A stretch of 64,000 bases of DNA from Lepidonotus clava (lineage: Eukaryota > Annelida > Polychaeta > Phyllodocida > Polynoidae). The stretch spans positions 6,034,114 to 6,098,113 of the forward strand of contig OW387149.1 in the NCBI GenBank assembly GCA_936440205.1. The letters are read 5' to 3'. The notes under the pieces are model-generated. The model was not told the DNA's origin. It worked only from the letters and a program-made list of their open reading frames with translations, and searched no databases. Made by a program: the position numbers and the translations under genes. Of this stretch, positions 43,711-54,975 are shown piece after piece; the stretch's first letter is position 1, and each line of letters starts with the position of its first letter.

Positions 43711-45582
43711 CTACAGCCAGTCCGGCAGAGAGGGAGCGTTAGGCCAACGCTGTACGAGCCGACGTACCTCCCGGTACAGCAGCACAAGGTCCCTTATAAA
43801 GTCCACACTGGACGCTGGAAGGACAAGGGCAGCCGGCGCAGAAGGCGCGGCTGCAGAAGGAAGCGGCGCTGTAGGGGCAGGCGTAAGGCCCAGCGGCGCG
43901 TCCAGGGAGGAGCCCACTTGTTCTGCGAGATCCCGAGCAATTGCCCGGATCTGTTCGATCTCCCGGGGTGACAATGGATCCGACGTGGACTGCACTGGGG
44001 CTCCACTATCAATACCAGAGATTATGGGTGAAGACGAGTCATTGTTAGAAGCCATAGTTAGAGAGTGTGAGAAAGAGGCGGCTGCTCTGGGAGCAGACGC
44101 CCTCTCGGACATATTGCGTGCCTGCGAGCAGGGATTTAGATCGGAGGGAGTGATGGACATGGCATTGGAAGTTTTCGATATGCCAACAGGTACTCCGGTG
44201 TTTCCGGTGACGTCACGCTCACCTTCACCCCCATTGGTTATGCCCGAGTCGCCAGGAGCGCTCATAATCGACGTCGATCCATCCCAAATTGAAGACGCAG
44301 GAGCCAGGAGATCAAGATCGAATTGATCCCATTGGACTGATTCAGGCTCCGACGCGTCCCATGTCAGGAGTACAGAGGACAGACCGGGGCGCTTATTGGG
44401 CGGGGGACTTGCCATACTTTCGGTCGAGGGTATGTTGTCAGTCGGGGGAAGCCGCGCTGGATGTGGACGAGTGGAACCGTCATCGCGAGCGCGTGGAGCA
44501 GGAAGGGGCACGTCTGAACCAGGGGGGAGATCCCTGGTGGTCCAAGACAGAAAGGCCTGCCCTGGAAGCATACTTGAAGCGGCGCCGAGAACTGCTTCTT
44601 TTAAGGTTTCCTCGGATATTGTACCCGATCCGTGTCCCGGCGCCGGATTCTCCCCCGGCCCAACGTGACTTTGCGGTGTTTCGACGACCGCTGAACTATC
44701 CCCGGCGCCTAAGGGTACCGAAAACGGTGGAAGAACTACAGCAGGAGGAGGGGAGCCGTCGTCATGCGACGAATCCTCCGGCAAAGAAACCACAGCCGGA
44801 GAGGCCTCGGCCTCGGCGACCGGTGACCCTTCCAGTACGGGGACAGGCGCGGATTCGGCCGGTGCTGGTGGTGAAGCCGGTGCGCTACCGCCCTGTTCTG
44901 CCGAAGTTGGACTTCTCCCAATTACCCCCACGGGGACCGACGGTGGGTCCGGCCGGTCACGCACAGCGGATCGCCGCGGCCCCCGGCTCCGCAGGAAATA
45001 GCAGGGCCCAGGTGACGAAGGTGAATCAACAGAGGGGTCCACACTCGGTGACACGCAGCCCAAACCCTGCTCCACCTGCTCCCTGAGGAGGGGATCAGGA
45101 AGCAGACCCTCAGGTGGTGGTGAGAAGCCACCCACGGGGTCCAAGGACAGTGGTGAGGGAGACGTGCCATATGCTTGACTGAAATACCCGATGGAGGCCA
45201 TGGCCTCAGCCAACAGATCAGTAGGAGGATCAGTCGGGGGCTGTGCGGTGGTGTCGAGGCCCTCGGCTTGATCAGAGCTTGCCGCCTTGGACTCATCAAC
45301 CCTGGATCCAGTGGGATTGTCTGGGCTGAGGCTTGCGACAAGAGCGCCGTCGTCCGTTGGGGAGACGACCGCGGGAACTGACGGAGGTGTTCCGTCGGGC
45401 GCACGGGCACGCCCGACCCCAGAGACATCCACGGATGGAACTTCCTTCTTCGGAGTAGAAACTTGACCGTCGGTCGGTGTGACCGGTGCGACCGCAAGTG
45501 ACCACAGCAGGTCACCAACCCCAGACGACAATGGAAGATGCCTTAGCGTTGCTTGTGCGAAGAATGGAGCTAGGTAAGGCAC
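43711..45582 (-). CDS. 623-codon antisense frame inside the LTR element, unknown function
   Basis: One uninterrupted frame on the strand opposite gag-pol-env. The protein is rich in Pro, Ser, Ala, Asp and Glu for most of its length. It ends with an ordered-looking helical region (LSPREIEQIRAIARDLAEQV; then VDFIRDLVLLYREVRRLVQR). No family is recognised. The opposite strand also has open stretches (for example 44289-45086), as expected of GC-rich coding DNA, so which strand codes is not settled. Length and composition favour this one. Confidence 0.5.
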   Translation of the reverse strand: MPYLAPFFAQATLRHLPLSSGVGDLLWSLAVAPVTPTDGQVSTPKKEVPSVDVSGVGRARAPDGTPPSVPAVVSPTDDGALVASLSPDNPTGSRVDESKAASSDQAEGLDTTAQPPTDPPTDLLAEAMASIGYFSQAYGTSPSPLSLDPVGGFSPPPEGLLPDPLLREQVEQGLGCVSPSVDPSVDSPSSPGPCYFLRSRGPRRSAVRDRPDPPSVPVGVIGRSPTSAEQGGSAPASPPAPAESAPVPVLEGSPVAEAEASPAVVSLPEDSSHDDGSPPPAVVLPPFSVPLGAGDSSAVVETPQSHVGPGENPAPGHGSGTISEETLKEAVLGAASSMLPGQAFLSWTTRDLPPGSDVPLPAPRARDDGSTRPHPARLPPTDNIPSTESMASPPPNKRPGLSSVLLTWDASEPESVQWDQFDLDLLAPASSIWDGSTSIMSAPGDSGITNGGEGERDVTGNTGVPVGISKTSNAMSITPSDLNPCSQARNMSERASAPRAAASFSHSLTMASNNDSSSPIISGIDSGAPVQSTSDPLSPREIEQIRAIARDLAEQVGSSLDAPLGLTPAPTAPLPSAAAPSAPAALVLPASSVDFIRDLVLLYREVRRLVQRWPNAPSLPDWL

Positions 45583-45885
45583 AGCTACCGCTGACTAAAA
45601 AGCATAAGGGTATACAGGCATTAGCTACTACCAAAAACAAGACAGTGCAAACGGACTACACGATTCCAGAAATTAGGGGATCGCAAGATAGAAAGAACCG
45701 AGGAATATCAAACACGACTACCTCCAGTACCTATAGAGGGGTCACGATCTCTCTAACAGAACTGTGTATTTATGGAACAGATGAATCTCTTGACACCATT
45801 AAAGAAATCATGAGGAATGATGAGACAGTTAAATTTCATGTACTAGTGGCGGCCAAAATAGGAGATACTGAACCACAGGATATAG

Positions 45886-46443
45886 CTATGGGCAACCCAC
45901 CTGTGATAAGTCAGAAGCGGATGAACCGTCAGCCGGGACACCTGGGCTGATAGCCTCATAGGTTGCTCCCAAAGCCGACGTGGATGGTTGAGGAGCGCTG
46001 TCTTGACGACTTAGTAGATGCGAGGCGCGCACCTCTGAGCCGGGAACGGTGCCCACCACAACGGCCCGACTCCGTATTGAACGAGTGATGATTGAATGAG
46101 ATTGGAAATCTCGGACACAAACAAAATAGCTGCGACCAGCAGTGAAGTCGCCAGGTTCTAAATAAACCCTGGCCCCGTTGGGAAGAGTGAAAGAGATGTG
46201 CGAATAACTTCCGTTGGACGCCATATCTTCTAGGAGAACCAAAGAAGGTAAAGGCGGAGAAGGCTCGGGACAAAGTGAAGCGATTCGCTCCGAGCAACAC
46301 AGGGTAAACTGTGTGAGGGACTCAACAACAGTCATAGTTCTTAAATAGTACGATAAATCCGTGGACCCAATGAAAAACTGAGTGTTTCCAAAAACAATGG
46401 AGATAACATGGGTGTAAACGCGCGCGAAAATCACTAGACACAT
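45886..46443 (-). pseudogene. Second antisense frame, unknown
   Basis: 185 codons on the minus strand, upstream of the 623-codon frame in its own direction. The middle part (HISFTLPNGARVYLEPGDF) looks like a folded beta-rich domain, followed by a Ser-rich tail. The two antisense frames may be parts of one transcription unit; this is inference only. Confidence 0.35.
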
Positions 46444-46594
46444 AAGAACTAACGTGTTAATGAGAACCTGATCTCTACACGCGTTGTGTCATGCCCTTAG
46501 TGACAAGTAGTGATAACCCTAAGTAAAAACACCAATGAAATCAGAAAATTGCTTTAGTTTAAACTTGATCAAGCAAAGACTGTGAAAAGCGACG

Positions 46595-49086
46595 ATGATC
46601 TGGCCGATGTTAATGATGTGGGTCCTCTGGTCAGCCACGACCGGAGGGGAACCCACCAAGGAGGCGAGGACGGCCAGAGCAATCCTTGGACACGCAATGC
46701 ACGCTGAGACTTTGAGTCGCGAGACTTACGGCGTGGTACTGAAGCCAGGCAAGCTGATATCCACAGCGGACGTCACGCACCTGTTGCAGGGGTTTCATGT
46801 GGTAGTTCCTTATGTGGAGCCCCAGGTGTATCGGTCACTAAATGCAACAGACTGGTGTTGGATCAGTGCGAACAACCGAGGAAGAGAACTCGATCGCGAT
46901 ACTTGCTTCAGGCTTGAAGCAATGAACAGTTGGTTAAATTCTATGGCAAAAGCATTGGCGCGGGTCCAGAGGGAAACCTTGAGGGACGCCCTAGAGGCCC
47001 TTCCAAAGGTGGACGACGCCAACTGGATTAATCCCTTGTCATTCCCGAACAGGACAAAACGGGCATTCAGGTGGTTCTTTAACGCTATGGTTGACCAGGC
47101 GGCTGATGAACCCCCGTTGGCCACTTTACACCCCGAACCAGAAAATGATACCTCCGACCTGGAAACTCTTGAGACCCTGCATGCCTTCTTGGAGTGCAAT
47201 GTACCTGGATTTACGCTGGCCCAGGAAATGGCACGGATGGTGAGGGAGAACGGTCCCGGAGTGAAGCCGAGTAATCATACGAACGAGACGATGCCAGAAT
47301 CCAGCGTCAATTCCACCATTGTACCCAAAACAGAGACATTAATGATGAAGTATAAACGCGGGCTGCTGAACTTTATCGGCAAACTAAGCTACCACCTGTT
47401 TGGGACCGCCACCACAGAAGACGTAGAGACAAATCGCGGCATGATCGAGGTCCTTACCGAAACAATGTACGACTATGACAGCGACGCCGCAGAAATTGCG
47501 CAGTCGGTACAAGAGGCATTTCGCCAGGTAGGAAAGATGAATGAAGAACTGGGGGCGTTGGAAGATGATTTCGAAGAGGCTAAGAACTATCTGCAGGAGC
47601 GTCTAGGAGTACATGCCGACCACATTCGTGCAGTGAGACTATACCAGATGTATAGCTCGATGCTTGAGGAAGATAAGAAGGGTGTGTATACTACCAAAAT
47701 CTGATTCGAAGAACACAAGCGTTCCGACAAGGGACACAACAATTACTACAGGGAAAGCTCTCAGTGGAGTTAGTTCCACCAAAGGCCATACGGGAAGCTC
47801 TGAAAGGAGTGGATGAATACGTCAGGCAGGCGTTTCCGTGCTTTGCAGTAGCATTCAGGGACCCCGCATTCTACTACGATAATGCACGCCCGATGTTCGT
47901 GAGAGGGAACCTCAAACGGGGTGACTTCATAAAGACGCTTAAGGTGTACATCAGAATTCCGTTGGTCTCGGACGAACATATGTTCCGCATCTACACCGTC
48001 AGAACATTTCCGGTACCAGTACCAATCAAGGGTACCGTTGAACGAGATGCGCTGCAAATAGTGGGGCTACCTGACCAGATCGCGGTGTCAGTGAGTGGTA
48101 ACTACTATATCCCAATGCAGACAGCAAACTTGGTGGGATGCTATGGGAAGACAGTCATACTGTGTAAGGACGTACCCTATATGAAAAGAGTGTCGGAAAT
48201 CACCTGCATCGCAGCGTTGCTGCGCGACGACCCTGACACTATCAAAAGCAAATGCGAGTTGGATTATGTACTTAATCCTGACTTTGGCGAAATGGCTATA
48301 TATTTGGACGATGGACAATTGCTGATCGTGAGTGTGGAGGCAGAAGGACAATTAATTTGTGGTAACCGGCCTCCAATACAAAAGAAGATCGAACATTTTG
48401 CGAAGTTGAGACTTGGGTGCGACTGCGCCTTCCAGACACGGGGGGCGTGGATGCCTTATAGCCTGAGAAACTGTAATCGCGAAATTAAAGAATATTCGGT
48501 GCAATATCCACCCAGCGGCCTCTTGAAGGCAAAGCTGCGAGTGCAAACATGGAAATTGACCGAAATGGAGGATCGGGTTCTTGATGCACCCCTAATGATC
48601 TCGGAGGATCCATTACCAGCAGAACTACGATCACGGTTGAAACGGCAGGCGGAAGGATATGCTTACAAGATACCCCTAACAGAGCTGATGGGACGTATCA
48701 ACGATAGGAGGGACAGATTGGCGCACAGTGCTCGGACGGCAAGAGCACAATGGGCTGCGGCGAACAGCTGGCCTGCGTATCTGGCCTTGGCGATAGTGGT
48801 GGTGATCGTCATTGTACTCATCGGATGTGCCTTGAAACTGAAGGGACCCTTGGCGGCTGTCTTTATGGCAGTCCGGAGCCATAAGGGTAAAACCTTATTG
48901 CCCACCAACCCCTCCGCCATGCCCGGTAACATCGACAGTATCCAACATGACATCAGCCACTTTGATACTTTCTATCGCATCACTGGCTTTGTTCATCGCT
49001 GTGATGTGATGGAGGAGACATCGCAAGAGGGCGAAGGCTGGTGGAGATGGGTTGTATCTAGAGATCGCTGCCCCGTCACATCGTGA
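46595..49086 (+). pseudogene. Env region, F-type fusion protein (fossil)
   Basis: Starts with a hydrophobic signal-like stretch (MIWPMLMMWVLW). A furin-like RTKR near 47065 is followed by a hydrophobic segment, then N-glycosylation sequons and a long heptad region (about 47430-47650). Cys-rich segments follow, and a transmembrane helix lies near 48780-48850. This is the plan of errantivirus and baculovirus F-like envelope proteins. Broken. Confidence 0.75.
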
Positions 49087-49738
49087 AATGATCTTCCTGG
49101 GGGAGATCATGATACCCAACGTGCATATCTTCATGGAAGGAGTCACCCTAATCGAGGACATAGTGGTGAACCGCCTGTTCATGAAACATCGGGTGTCGAT
49201 GAAGTGGGGACAAAAGGTGATGGGGGCAGCAACTAGGTGAGGCGAGCATCCGACGACGATCCCGCTGCCCCCGACGCTGGAAATATCAGAGAAACTGTCC
49301 AATATGATGATGGGTCCGGCTAAACAGGTGTCGATGGCTCGGCTCATGATTAGTCTTAATAAGACCGCGTATCCGGTACCCAAGAACATGCCGTGTTTAT
49401 TCGATGGATCCTGGACTAAGATCGGTGGTAAAATAAAGAGACAGGCGCCGTCCCCGCCGATCAACCCGAATCTGGAGATGGACTTCGCCAACAAACTGAA
49501 CGACGATCGCACTAAGTTCAATCATCAGCTTTCCGATAGACTCAGGCAACTGCCAGACCAAGAAGACAGGCGCGGCACGGGCGCCGTATACGAACCGCTG
49601 CGTCCGGAGCCCTCCTTCGGAGGGGACCTGCTGGCAGATATCAGTTCAAAGACTGGGTGATTAAGACCAATCTCCATTGAGTAAATGACAGACAGAAAGT
49701 GGCGAACTTGATCTCATAATGTATATATAGTACTAGTC
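49087..49738 (+). other. Tail of the LTR element up to the LINE junction
   Basis: Contains an open stretch at 49304-49660 of unknown meaning. The LINE sequence resumes at about 49739. No polypurine tract or LTR is recognised here. Confidence 0.5.
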
Positions 49739-50149
49739 AGGTTACTGCTATAGTGGTTTCTTTATTATTAATTGCATTAAATAGATCATTTATTAATTCG
49801 GATGTTGCACCACCAAGATATCTCATAATTTGATTATGTATTATTTTTTCTAGTATTTTTCCAGGAACTGGTAGTAATGATACTGGTCTATAATTAAAAA
49901 CATCTTCTTTCTTCCCACCTTTAAATAGTGGAATAATGGTTGCAATTTTCCATTTATTTGGAAAAATACATTTTTCTATTGACAAATTAAATAGATATGT
50001 TAATTGTGTGACTAGTACCAAGAGAGCATCTTTTAGACATCTTGATGATATTTTATTCAAACCAGAAGATTTAGAGATATCAATTTCTTTGATTAATTTT
50101 TCGACGTCTTCTTTTTTAATTTCAAAGAAATCAATTTCCTCTAAGATAT
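49739..50149 (-). pseudogene. LINE reverse transcriptase, first half
   Basis: Minus-strand frame with DISKSSGLNKISSRCLKDAL, FPNKWKIATIIPLFKGG and NYRPVSLLPVPGKILEKIIH, which are RT blocks 0-2 of CR1/L2-like LINEs. It lies between the env-bearing element and the solo LTR. Confidence 0.88.
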
Positions 50150-51330
50150 TGCACTGAGGCACAGTGCAAGAAGAATTAGAATAGTATATAATAAAATATT
50201 GTAAACTCGTTTTGTATTGGCAAGAATATTATAGTGAAACTTGTAACGCTGATACGTGTGCTAAACGCCAGGCGGCGACATCGTTTAGTGGCATAGTTAG
50301 AGTATATGGAGAGTGGCAAAGTCCCCAGGCGTAGGGACTGCAGCCGGGCTAACGCACGTCCTGCAGGTACGCACAGGTACGACGAATGACGATGGAGACC
50401 TGTAAGGATACGTTATGAGTCGAAACATCTAGCTAAAAGATACTGAGGACAGCAGGCTTCGCAGTCAACCTTAGTTTATATGATAACTAGAAGTAGAACT
50501 AGTTTATATAAGTAAGAATGGGCAGTATGAGAGATAAGTAAGACATCATTAAGTAATAGTGTAAATGAGTATAGCGACAAGCCTTTTGGCTGTCGCTATA
50601 TAAGCAAGAAGGGGACTTGAGACAGACGAGCAGACCAAGATAGAGTTCGAACAGAACACATGGAGCAATAGTCTGACATACGGATCACACGGGTAGTGTT
50701 AAGATGGTAGTAACCACAATGAACAGGTCATAGTAAGGATTGGGACAGCTTAGGCTTAGCCTTACGGACGGCGTGCTGGATGTGACGGAGATCCTACCAA
50801 TGGTCTCCGTTGCTGGTAGACGAGAGGTGACTCTCTCAACAGTGTTAGAGTGTATATACCTTGCGAAAGGGGAAGCTTAGCCATAGCTATACCTGGTTGG
50901 ATTGTTACTGATGTGTTTGAATTGTGAAATGAAAGGAAAGAATTGTATGGATGGAGAACTGTATACTTGTACCTTCGGAATATTATCATGAATGTAATAA
51001 ACTGACCTCTTGCCAAGCGCGTATTCTTTGTATGGGATTGAGCCCCTTTACTTAGAATCTCTACCACTAAGAACTGAACTATGATCCAGGATAACATCTA
51101 TCTGGAGAAAGCTAGCAACTTCAACGAATAATCACTAAGAACTCCCCATTATCTTAGTACAACGCTTTTATTAACATCTTCAAGCAAACGAAAGATCATC
51201 GATAAGCGATATAATATCACGCAGTCGAATAATGAATAAACGAATCAGTACAGGATATGAACAAGTACGAACTTTAATTGTGATACTTCCCTATAAATAA
51301 ACGAACATTAAAATATAACCACCTAGCTCA
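50150..51330 (+). mobile_element. Solo LTR of the env-bearing family, target duplication ATAT
   Basis: 1181 bp with TG...CA ends. ATAT precedes it (50146-50149) and follows it (51331-51334), and LINE sequence continues on both sides. That makes it a complete independent insertion rather than the missing right LTR of the neighbouring element. Confidence 0.8.
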
Positions 51331-51960
51331 ATATCAGGACCATAATATTTAGGATCAATTATAAAATCTTTAGCCAGATTTGGTCCAATATTTGTGAAGA
51401 ATTTGTTTATGAAGTTTGATGTATCTTCATTTTTTATTACTAAATTATTTTCATCAACTAAATTAATTTGTTCCATTTTTTTTGGTGATTTTTTGGTAAA
51501 ATTTTATAAATGTTTCTCCAGAATCTTTTTGGGTCATCTTTTGAAGCCCAGAACTCATCTTCAAAGTAATTCTTTTTGGCAGAGTCAATTATTTTACCAA
51601 CTAAATTTTTCATTTTCTTTGCCTCTATTTTATCTTCTGGTCTGTTTGAATTTTTACCTCTCTTAAGTAATAGATCTTTGTCAATTATCATTTCCATTAA
51701 TTCTTTATTCATCCATGGTTCTTTGTATTCTTTGATTTTGAAAGTTTTTTCAGGACAGAACCTATCTAATACTGATATTATATTTTCATACATATATTCC
51801 CAGCATTTATTCGGATCAGACAATCCAAAGAATGGAACCCAATCAATTTGTCTTAAACTTTCTTGAAAAAGTTCAGTGGAATAATTTTTATATGATCTAC
51901 CTTGAAATTCAATATTTTCATATTAAATGGATTTCTTTTTTCTAGTAATAAAAACTGCTT
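51331..51960 (-). pseudogene. LINE linker between endonuclease and RT
   Basis: Minus-strand frames contain KEPWMNKELMEMIIDKDLLL, KKNYFEDEFWASKDDPKRFW and FINKFFTNIGPNLAKD, the conserved region that precedes RT in CR1/L2 LINEs. A frame change lies near 51470. Confidence 0.8.
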
Positions 51961-52730
51961 GATGATCACTATAGTTTAAGTCAATTACCCCTTGATTATT
52001 TATGAAGTCTTAATTTGAAAAAATCAAATCAATACAACTCTTGGTATGACCAATTCGAGTACTCTCCTTTATATATTGTTTTAAGCCAAAACTATTCATG
52101 AAATTGATTAAATCATTACTGTCTTTATTTTTCCTTGAGACATCAATATTAAAATCACCAAGTATAAAAGTGTCATTGGTTCCAATCATATCTAATTCAT
52201 TGAGACAATCTTGAATGGTGCTCAAAAATGATTTTATGTTACCTTGGGGCGGTCTATAAACATTTGCTATATAAAATGGTCTATTATGATTTGTTTTAAT
52301 TTTTACCCATTGTATCTCAATGTTTTCATTAGAAATGTTCAAAATAGATGTGTCTTTACAATATGATAATTTATCATTTAAGTAAAAACACAATCCGCCT
52401 CCCTTTTTGGGGTCATCATTTAAGTTATTACTCCACATCTATCTTGTCTAATAATATTATATCCAGGTATATTGACCAAATTGTCGTAGATAAATGATCT
52501 TAACCATGTTTCAGATATACAAATAACATCAGCTTTGGAATTGGAATTGGAATCATTTGTTGCTTGAACATTTCAATTTTGTTTTTAACAAACGGACTTC
52601 TAACATTTAAATGCATTATATGAAAACCTTTTTCAGTGAACATATTAAAATTATCCATTTTCATATTTTGTGTATGTTGTACCCTTTCTAATTTTATAAA
52701 TGAATTTTTGAACAGCAAACTCCAATTTGT
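51961..52730 (-). pseudogene. LINE APE-type endonuclease
   Basis: Opening segment FHIMHLNVRSPFVKNKIEMF; middle GGGLCFYLNDKLSY, IANVYRPPQGN and TFILGDFNIDVS; end TKSCIDLIFSN. These are the conserved boxes of LINE APE endonucleases, which nick target DNA to prime reverse transcription. A frame interruption near 52440-52500 separates the first box from the rest. Confidence 0.85.
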
Positions 52731-53287
52731 ACCTTAAAGTGAAATAATAGTTAGAATAATAGTAGAACGGAAATTGACATCTCTGGTCATCCATTCTGCA
52801 TTATGGTAGACTATCTTAAAATTAAGCATTAATTATCAAAGGAAAATACATTTATCCCATTGTCATTGTCCGTGTAATATTAGTTCATTTGATTTGGATC
52901 AGTTTTTTGATTTGGATCAGTTCTTTTGTTGATTGTAGTCATGCAGGTTAATAAATGACATACTTGCTGTGTAATGATTTAAAGATGACTTGATTCTTCA
53001 TTCTTGTAGCTTTGATTTTTAATTTTAAATGAACTTCCAAGTTAGTTCAGAACAAAATTGACACTGTCACAATTGTTCAAATTAACCAGCCTGGAAGTCT
53101 TTTATACAATTATCTTTTCCCTGAGTAACAGAATAGACACTGTCACATCTGTACGCAGGAAAATGTCAGAATTTGAACAATTTTTGATTAAAATTAATAA
53201 TTTTAATCAGAGTAATTTTCATGAATAGCTAATTTTTAGAAAAGTTTACAAACTGAACACAACGTTGATGTTTTCACGATTTTTTCA
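52731..53287 (-). other. LINE inter-ORF segment
   Basis: AT-rich, no conserved frame. It separates the SGNH and endonuclease parts. Confidence 0.5.
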
Positions 53288-53926
53288 GTATCTTTCAGCC
53301 GTTTTGATCATATCTTTGGCCCATTTTTCTTTCAGTTCCAGAGAGAGGTGGAGACCATCTTTCGACATGTAGTTCCAGTATGTTTTCTTTACTCCTTTGA
53401 AAGTTCAGTGAACAGTTTTTGCGAAGTTTGGCGCATATTGATTTTTCATCTTGTTTTTTTCATAAATATCTTCGTTAAATAAGTTGATCGCCTCGTCTAG
53501 AACCCGTTGTTCATCTCCAGCTTCTCTTTTTAGCACGGCTGATAGATTTGCACCAACAATTGGGCAAAAGATAACTTGTGCACCTGGGATTTCATCTTCA
53601 AATCTTTTTTCAGCGTCCTCCACTCTATCAATGAGATGTTTTGCCAGAATGGCCGGGTCCGTCCAGTTAAAAAGAATTTTTTGGTGTTGTAGTCCTTCTC
53701 CGTGAGATTGTTTATCCCGGCAGCGATGAAGATCACATTAAATCTTGAACTTTTACCATAATAAACTACTTCGTGTGCAATATCTTAAATATGGTAAAAC
53801 CTGGGAAGAACCATGTGTGAATCTCTTTACTGTTTTTTTGAGGGTCCAGTTTACTTATTATCTCTTCAATTCCTCTTCCTCTGCTATCAAAGAAGAAGAT
53901 AACTTTCCTTTGTACGGACGACACCA
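53288..53926 (-). pseudogene. SGNH/GDSL-type hydrolase of the LINE
   Basis: Starts at 53926 with an ATG and the block-I motif FFFDSRGRG. Block III appears as FIAAGINNLT near 53720, a core strand as VIFCPIVGAN, and block V as KDGLHLS near 53350. Together these give the Ser, Asn and Asp-x-x-His set of SGNH esterases. Such esterase domains are known in ORF1 of CR1/L2-type LINEs. At least two frameshifts and an in-frame TGA at 53405-53407 make this copy inactive. Confidence 0.75.
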
Positions 53927-54051
53927 TGTTTGTTGTCAGTTTGAATTTAGGTCACCGTTATGACGAGCCAATGTTATCGAAAGTATTATTTACTAATAGC
54001 GTAACGATATACATGTGGCATTAATTGAACCTGAATGTTCACTAATCATTT

Positions 54052-54924
54052 TCATTTAGTAGAAAATGAATTCCTTACTTCCATGAGAATCTTCCCAAGC
54101 ACATTTTTACCTGGAAGATTTTTGTAGTTGACGTTGTTTCTTTTGGCAATCGGAATACCCGAACCGCAAAATTTATCTGCTGTACCTTCTAGTAGACTTC
54201 TATTTTCTGTTGACATCAATTTCCTCTTCAAATCTTCATTCTGTGAGAATTTTGCAGTAACGATTCTTTTCATAACTTGTTCTCTGTTGTTTAGCCAGTC
54301 TTCAGTATCTTTTATCTTTTTGCTTAAACGTTTCTCCATATAGGGATCAGCTGATTTCATCATTTCATGCGCTTCACGGATTGACCCTAATTTCTTTGCA
54401 CGGTTGTACTTGTAGGCTTGCTCAGCAGATTCAAATTCTTTTCCCTCAAAGTTCACCTTCGAGTTTGCCATGTTTGATAGGAAACTATGTTTCCCTTGGA
54501 AAATAACTGCTTGATCTTCAAAGATTTTGATTGTCTTTGCTCTTTCAAGGTTGATTTCTCGTGGAGTGTTGTCGATGTCGTCAAGGCCAAAAGACTGTTT
54601 GTCAACAACTAACGTCGTGCCTTTGATCATGGTGGTTTTTCCGATTGAATGTGCGTAGCCATTGATTGCTCTTAAATCCCTCATTTTTTCATTTTGATCA
54701 TTTGTGAGGTCAACATTGATGTAGATTCCTTCCCAGTCATTTTTGCCTTTGAGTTTTTTCATTTTCGTTGACGAATCGTAGAACTGATTGGTCCAGGCCA
54801 AGCATTTGGATTTGTTTCTTGTTTGTACCCTTTTCTGTAGATCGATTGAATGGCCGCCTGAGCACTCATATATCAAAAAGGAACAATATTTGTATTGAAT
54901 GCATTGGAGAAAAATGGAACTCAT
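54052..54924 (-). CDS. NADAR (YbiA-like) domain protein, LINE ORF1
   Basis: 290 codons without a stop. Residues about 40-110 hold an ORF1-like segment with IYINVDLTNDQN (the DLT motif seen in many LINE first proteins). Residues about 135-285 match NADAR: QGKHSFLSNM, FESAEQAYKYNRAKKL, DWLNNREQVMKRIVTAKFSQ, LLEGTADKFCGSGIP and NVLGKILMEVR. NADAR proteins cleave N-glycosidic bonds in riboflavin intermediates and are linked to ADP-ribose chemistry. The first 25 residues may be read-in from non-LINE sequence, so the true start is uncertain. It lies 125 bp ahead of the SGNH part on the same strand. Confidence 0.78.
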   Translation of the reverse strand: MSSIFLQCIQYKYCSFLIYECSGGHSIDLQKRVQTRNKSKCLAWTNQFYDSSTKMKKLKGKNDWEGIYINVDLTNDQNEKMRDLRAINGYAHSIGKTTMIKGTTLVVDKQSFGLDDIDNTPREINLERAKTIKIFEDQAVIFQGKHSFLSNMANSKVNFEGKEFESAEQAYKYNRAKKLGSIREAHEMMKSADPYMEKRLSKKIKDTEDWLNNREQVMKRIVTAKFSQNEDLKRKLMSTENRSLLEGTADKFCGSGIPIAKRNNVNYKNLPGKNVLGKILMEVRNSFSTK

Positions 54925-54975
54925 CCCTTGAGGATGTTGTCAATCATTTATTTCAAGATCTAGAAATAAAAATTG

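Larger units (their letters stand above)
34174..49738 (+). mobile_element. Env-bearing Ty3/gypsy (errantivirus-like) LTR retroelement, broken fossil
   Basis: It lies inside the LINE, in opposite orientation. Parts in order are left LTR (34174-35364), gag region, protease, RT-RNase H, integrase with a long tail, a small accessory frame, two antisense frames, and an env region. It is over 15 kb, longer than typical gypsy elements, mainly because of the segment between pol and env. Only the left LTR adjoins it; another LTR lies 411 bp beyond its right end, across LINE sequence. It is broken, with something like half a dozen or more interruptions. Confidence 0.85.
32839..54975 (-). mobile_element. 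CR1/L2-like LINE encoding NADAR, SGNH hydrolase, APE endonuclease and RT, split by two LTR-element insertions
   Basis: Minus-strand order is NADAR ORF (54924-54052), SGNH hydrolase (53926-53288), endonuclease (about 52720-51950), linker (51823-51331), RT first half (50149-49739) and RT second half with C-terminal domain (34173-33202). A T-rich tract on the + strand at 32839-32867 is the poly(A) tail. Without the insertions (34174-49738 and 50150-51330) about 5.4 kb remains, a normal LINE size. About 40 codons of RT core are absent between the piece ending ETTIAVT and the one resuming RKQSTL. Several frameshifts and stops make it inactive. Confidence 0.85.

Noticed and set aside
44289-45086. 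A 265-codon + strand frame opposite the antisense gene
   Set aside because: It is Pro/Arg-rich and fully contained within the longer minus-strand frame, as GC-rich coding DNA often produces. I kept the longer frame as the better candidate and noted the doubt there.
50150-51330. This LTR as the right-hand LTR of the env-bearing element
   Set aside because: LINE sequence lies between it and the element, it has its own ATAT duplication, and it differs from the left LTR at about one site in ten.
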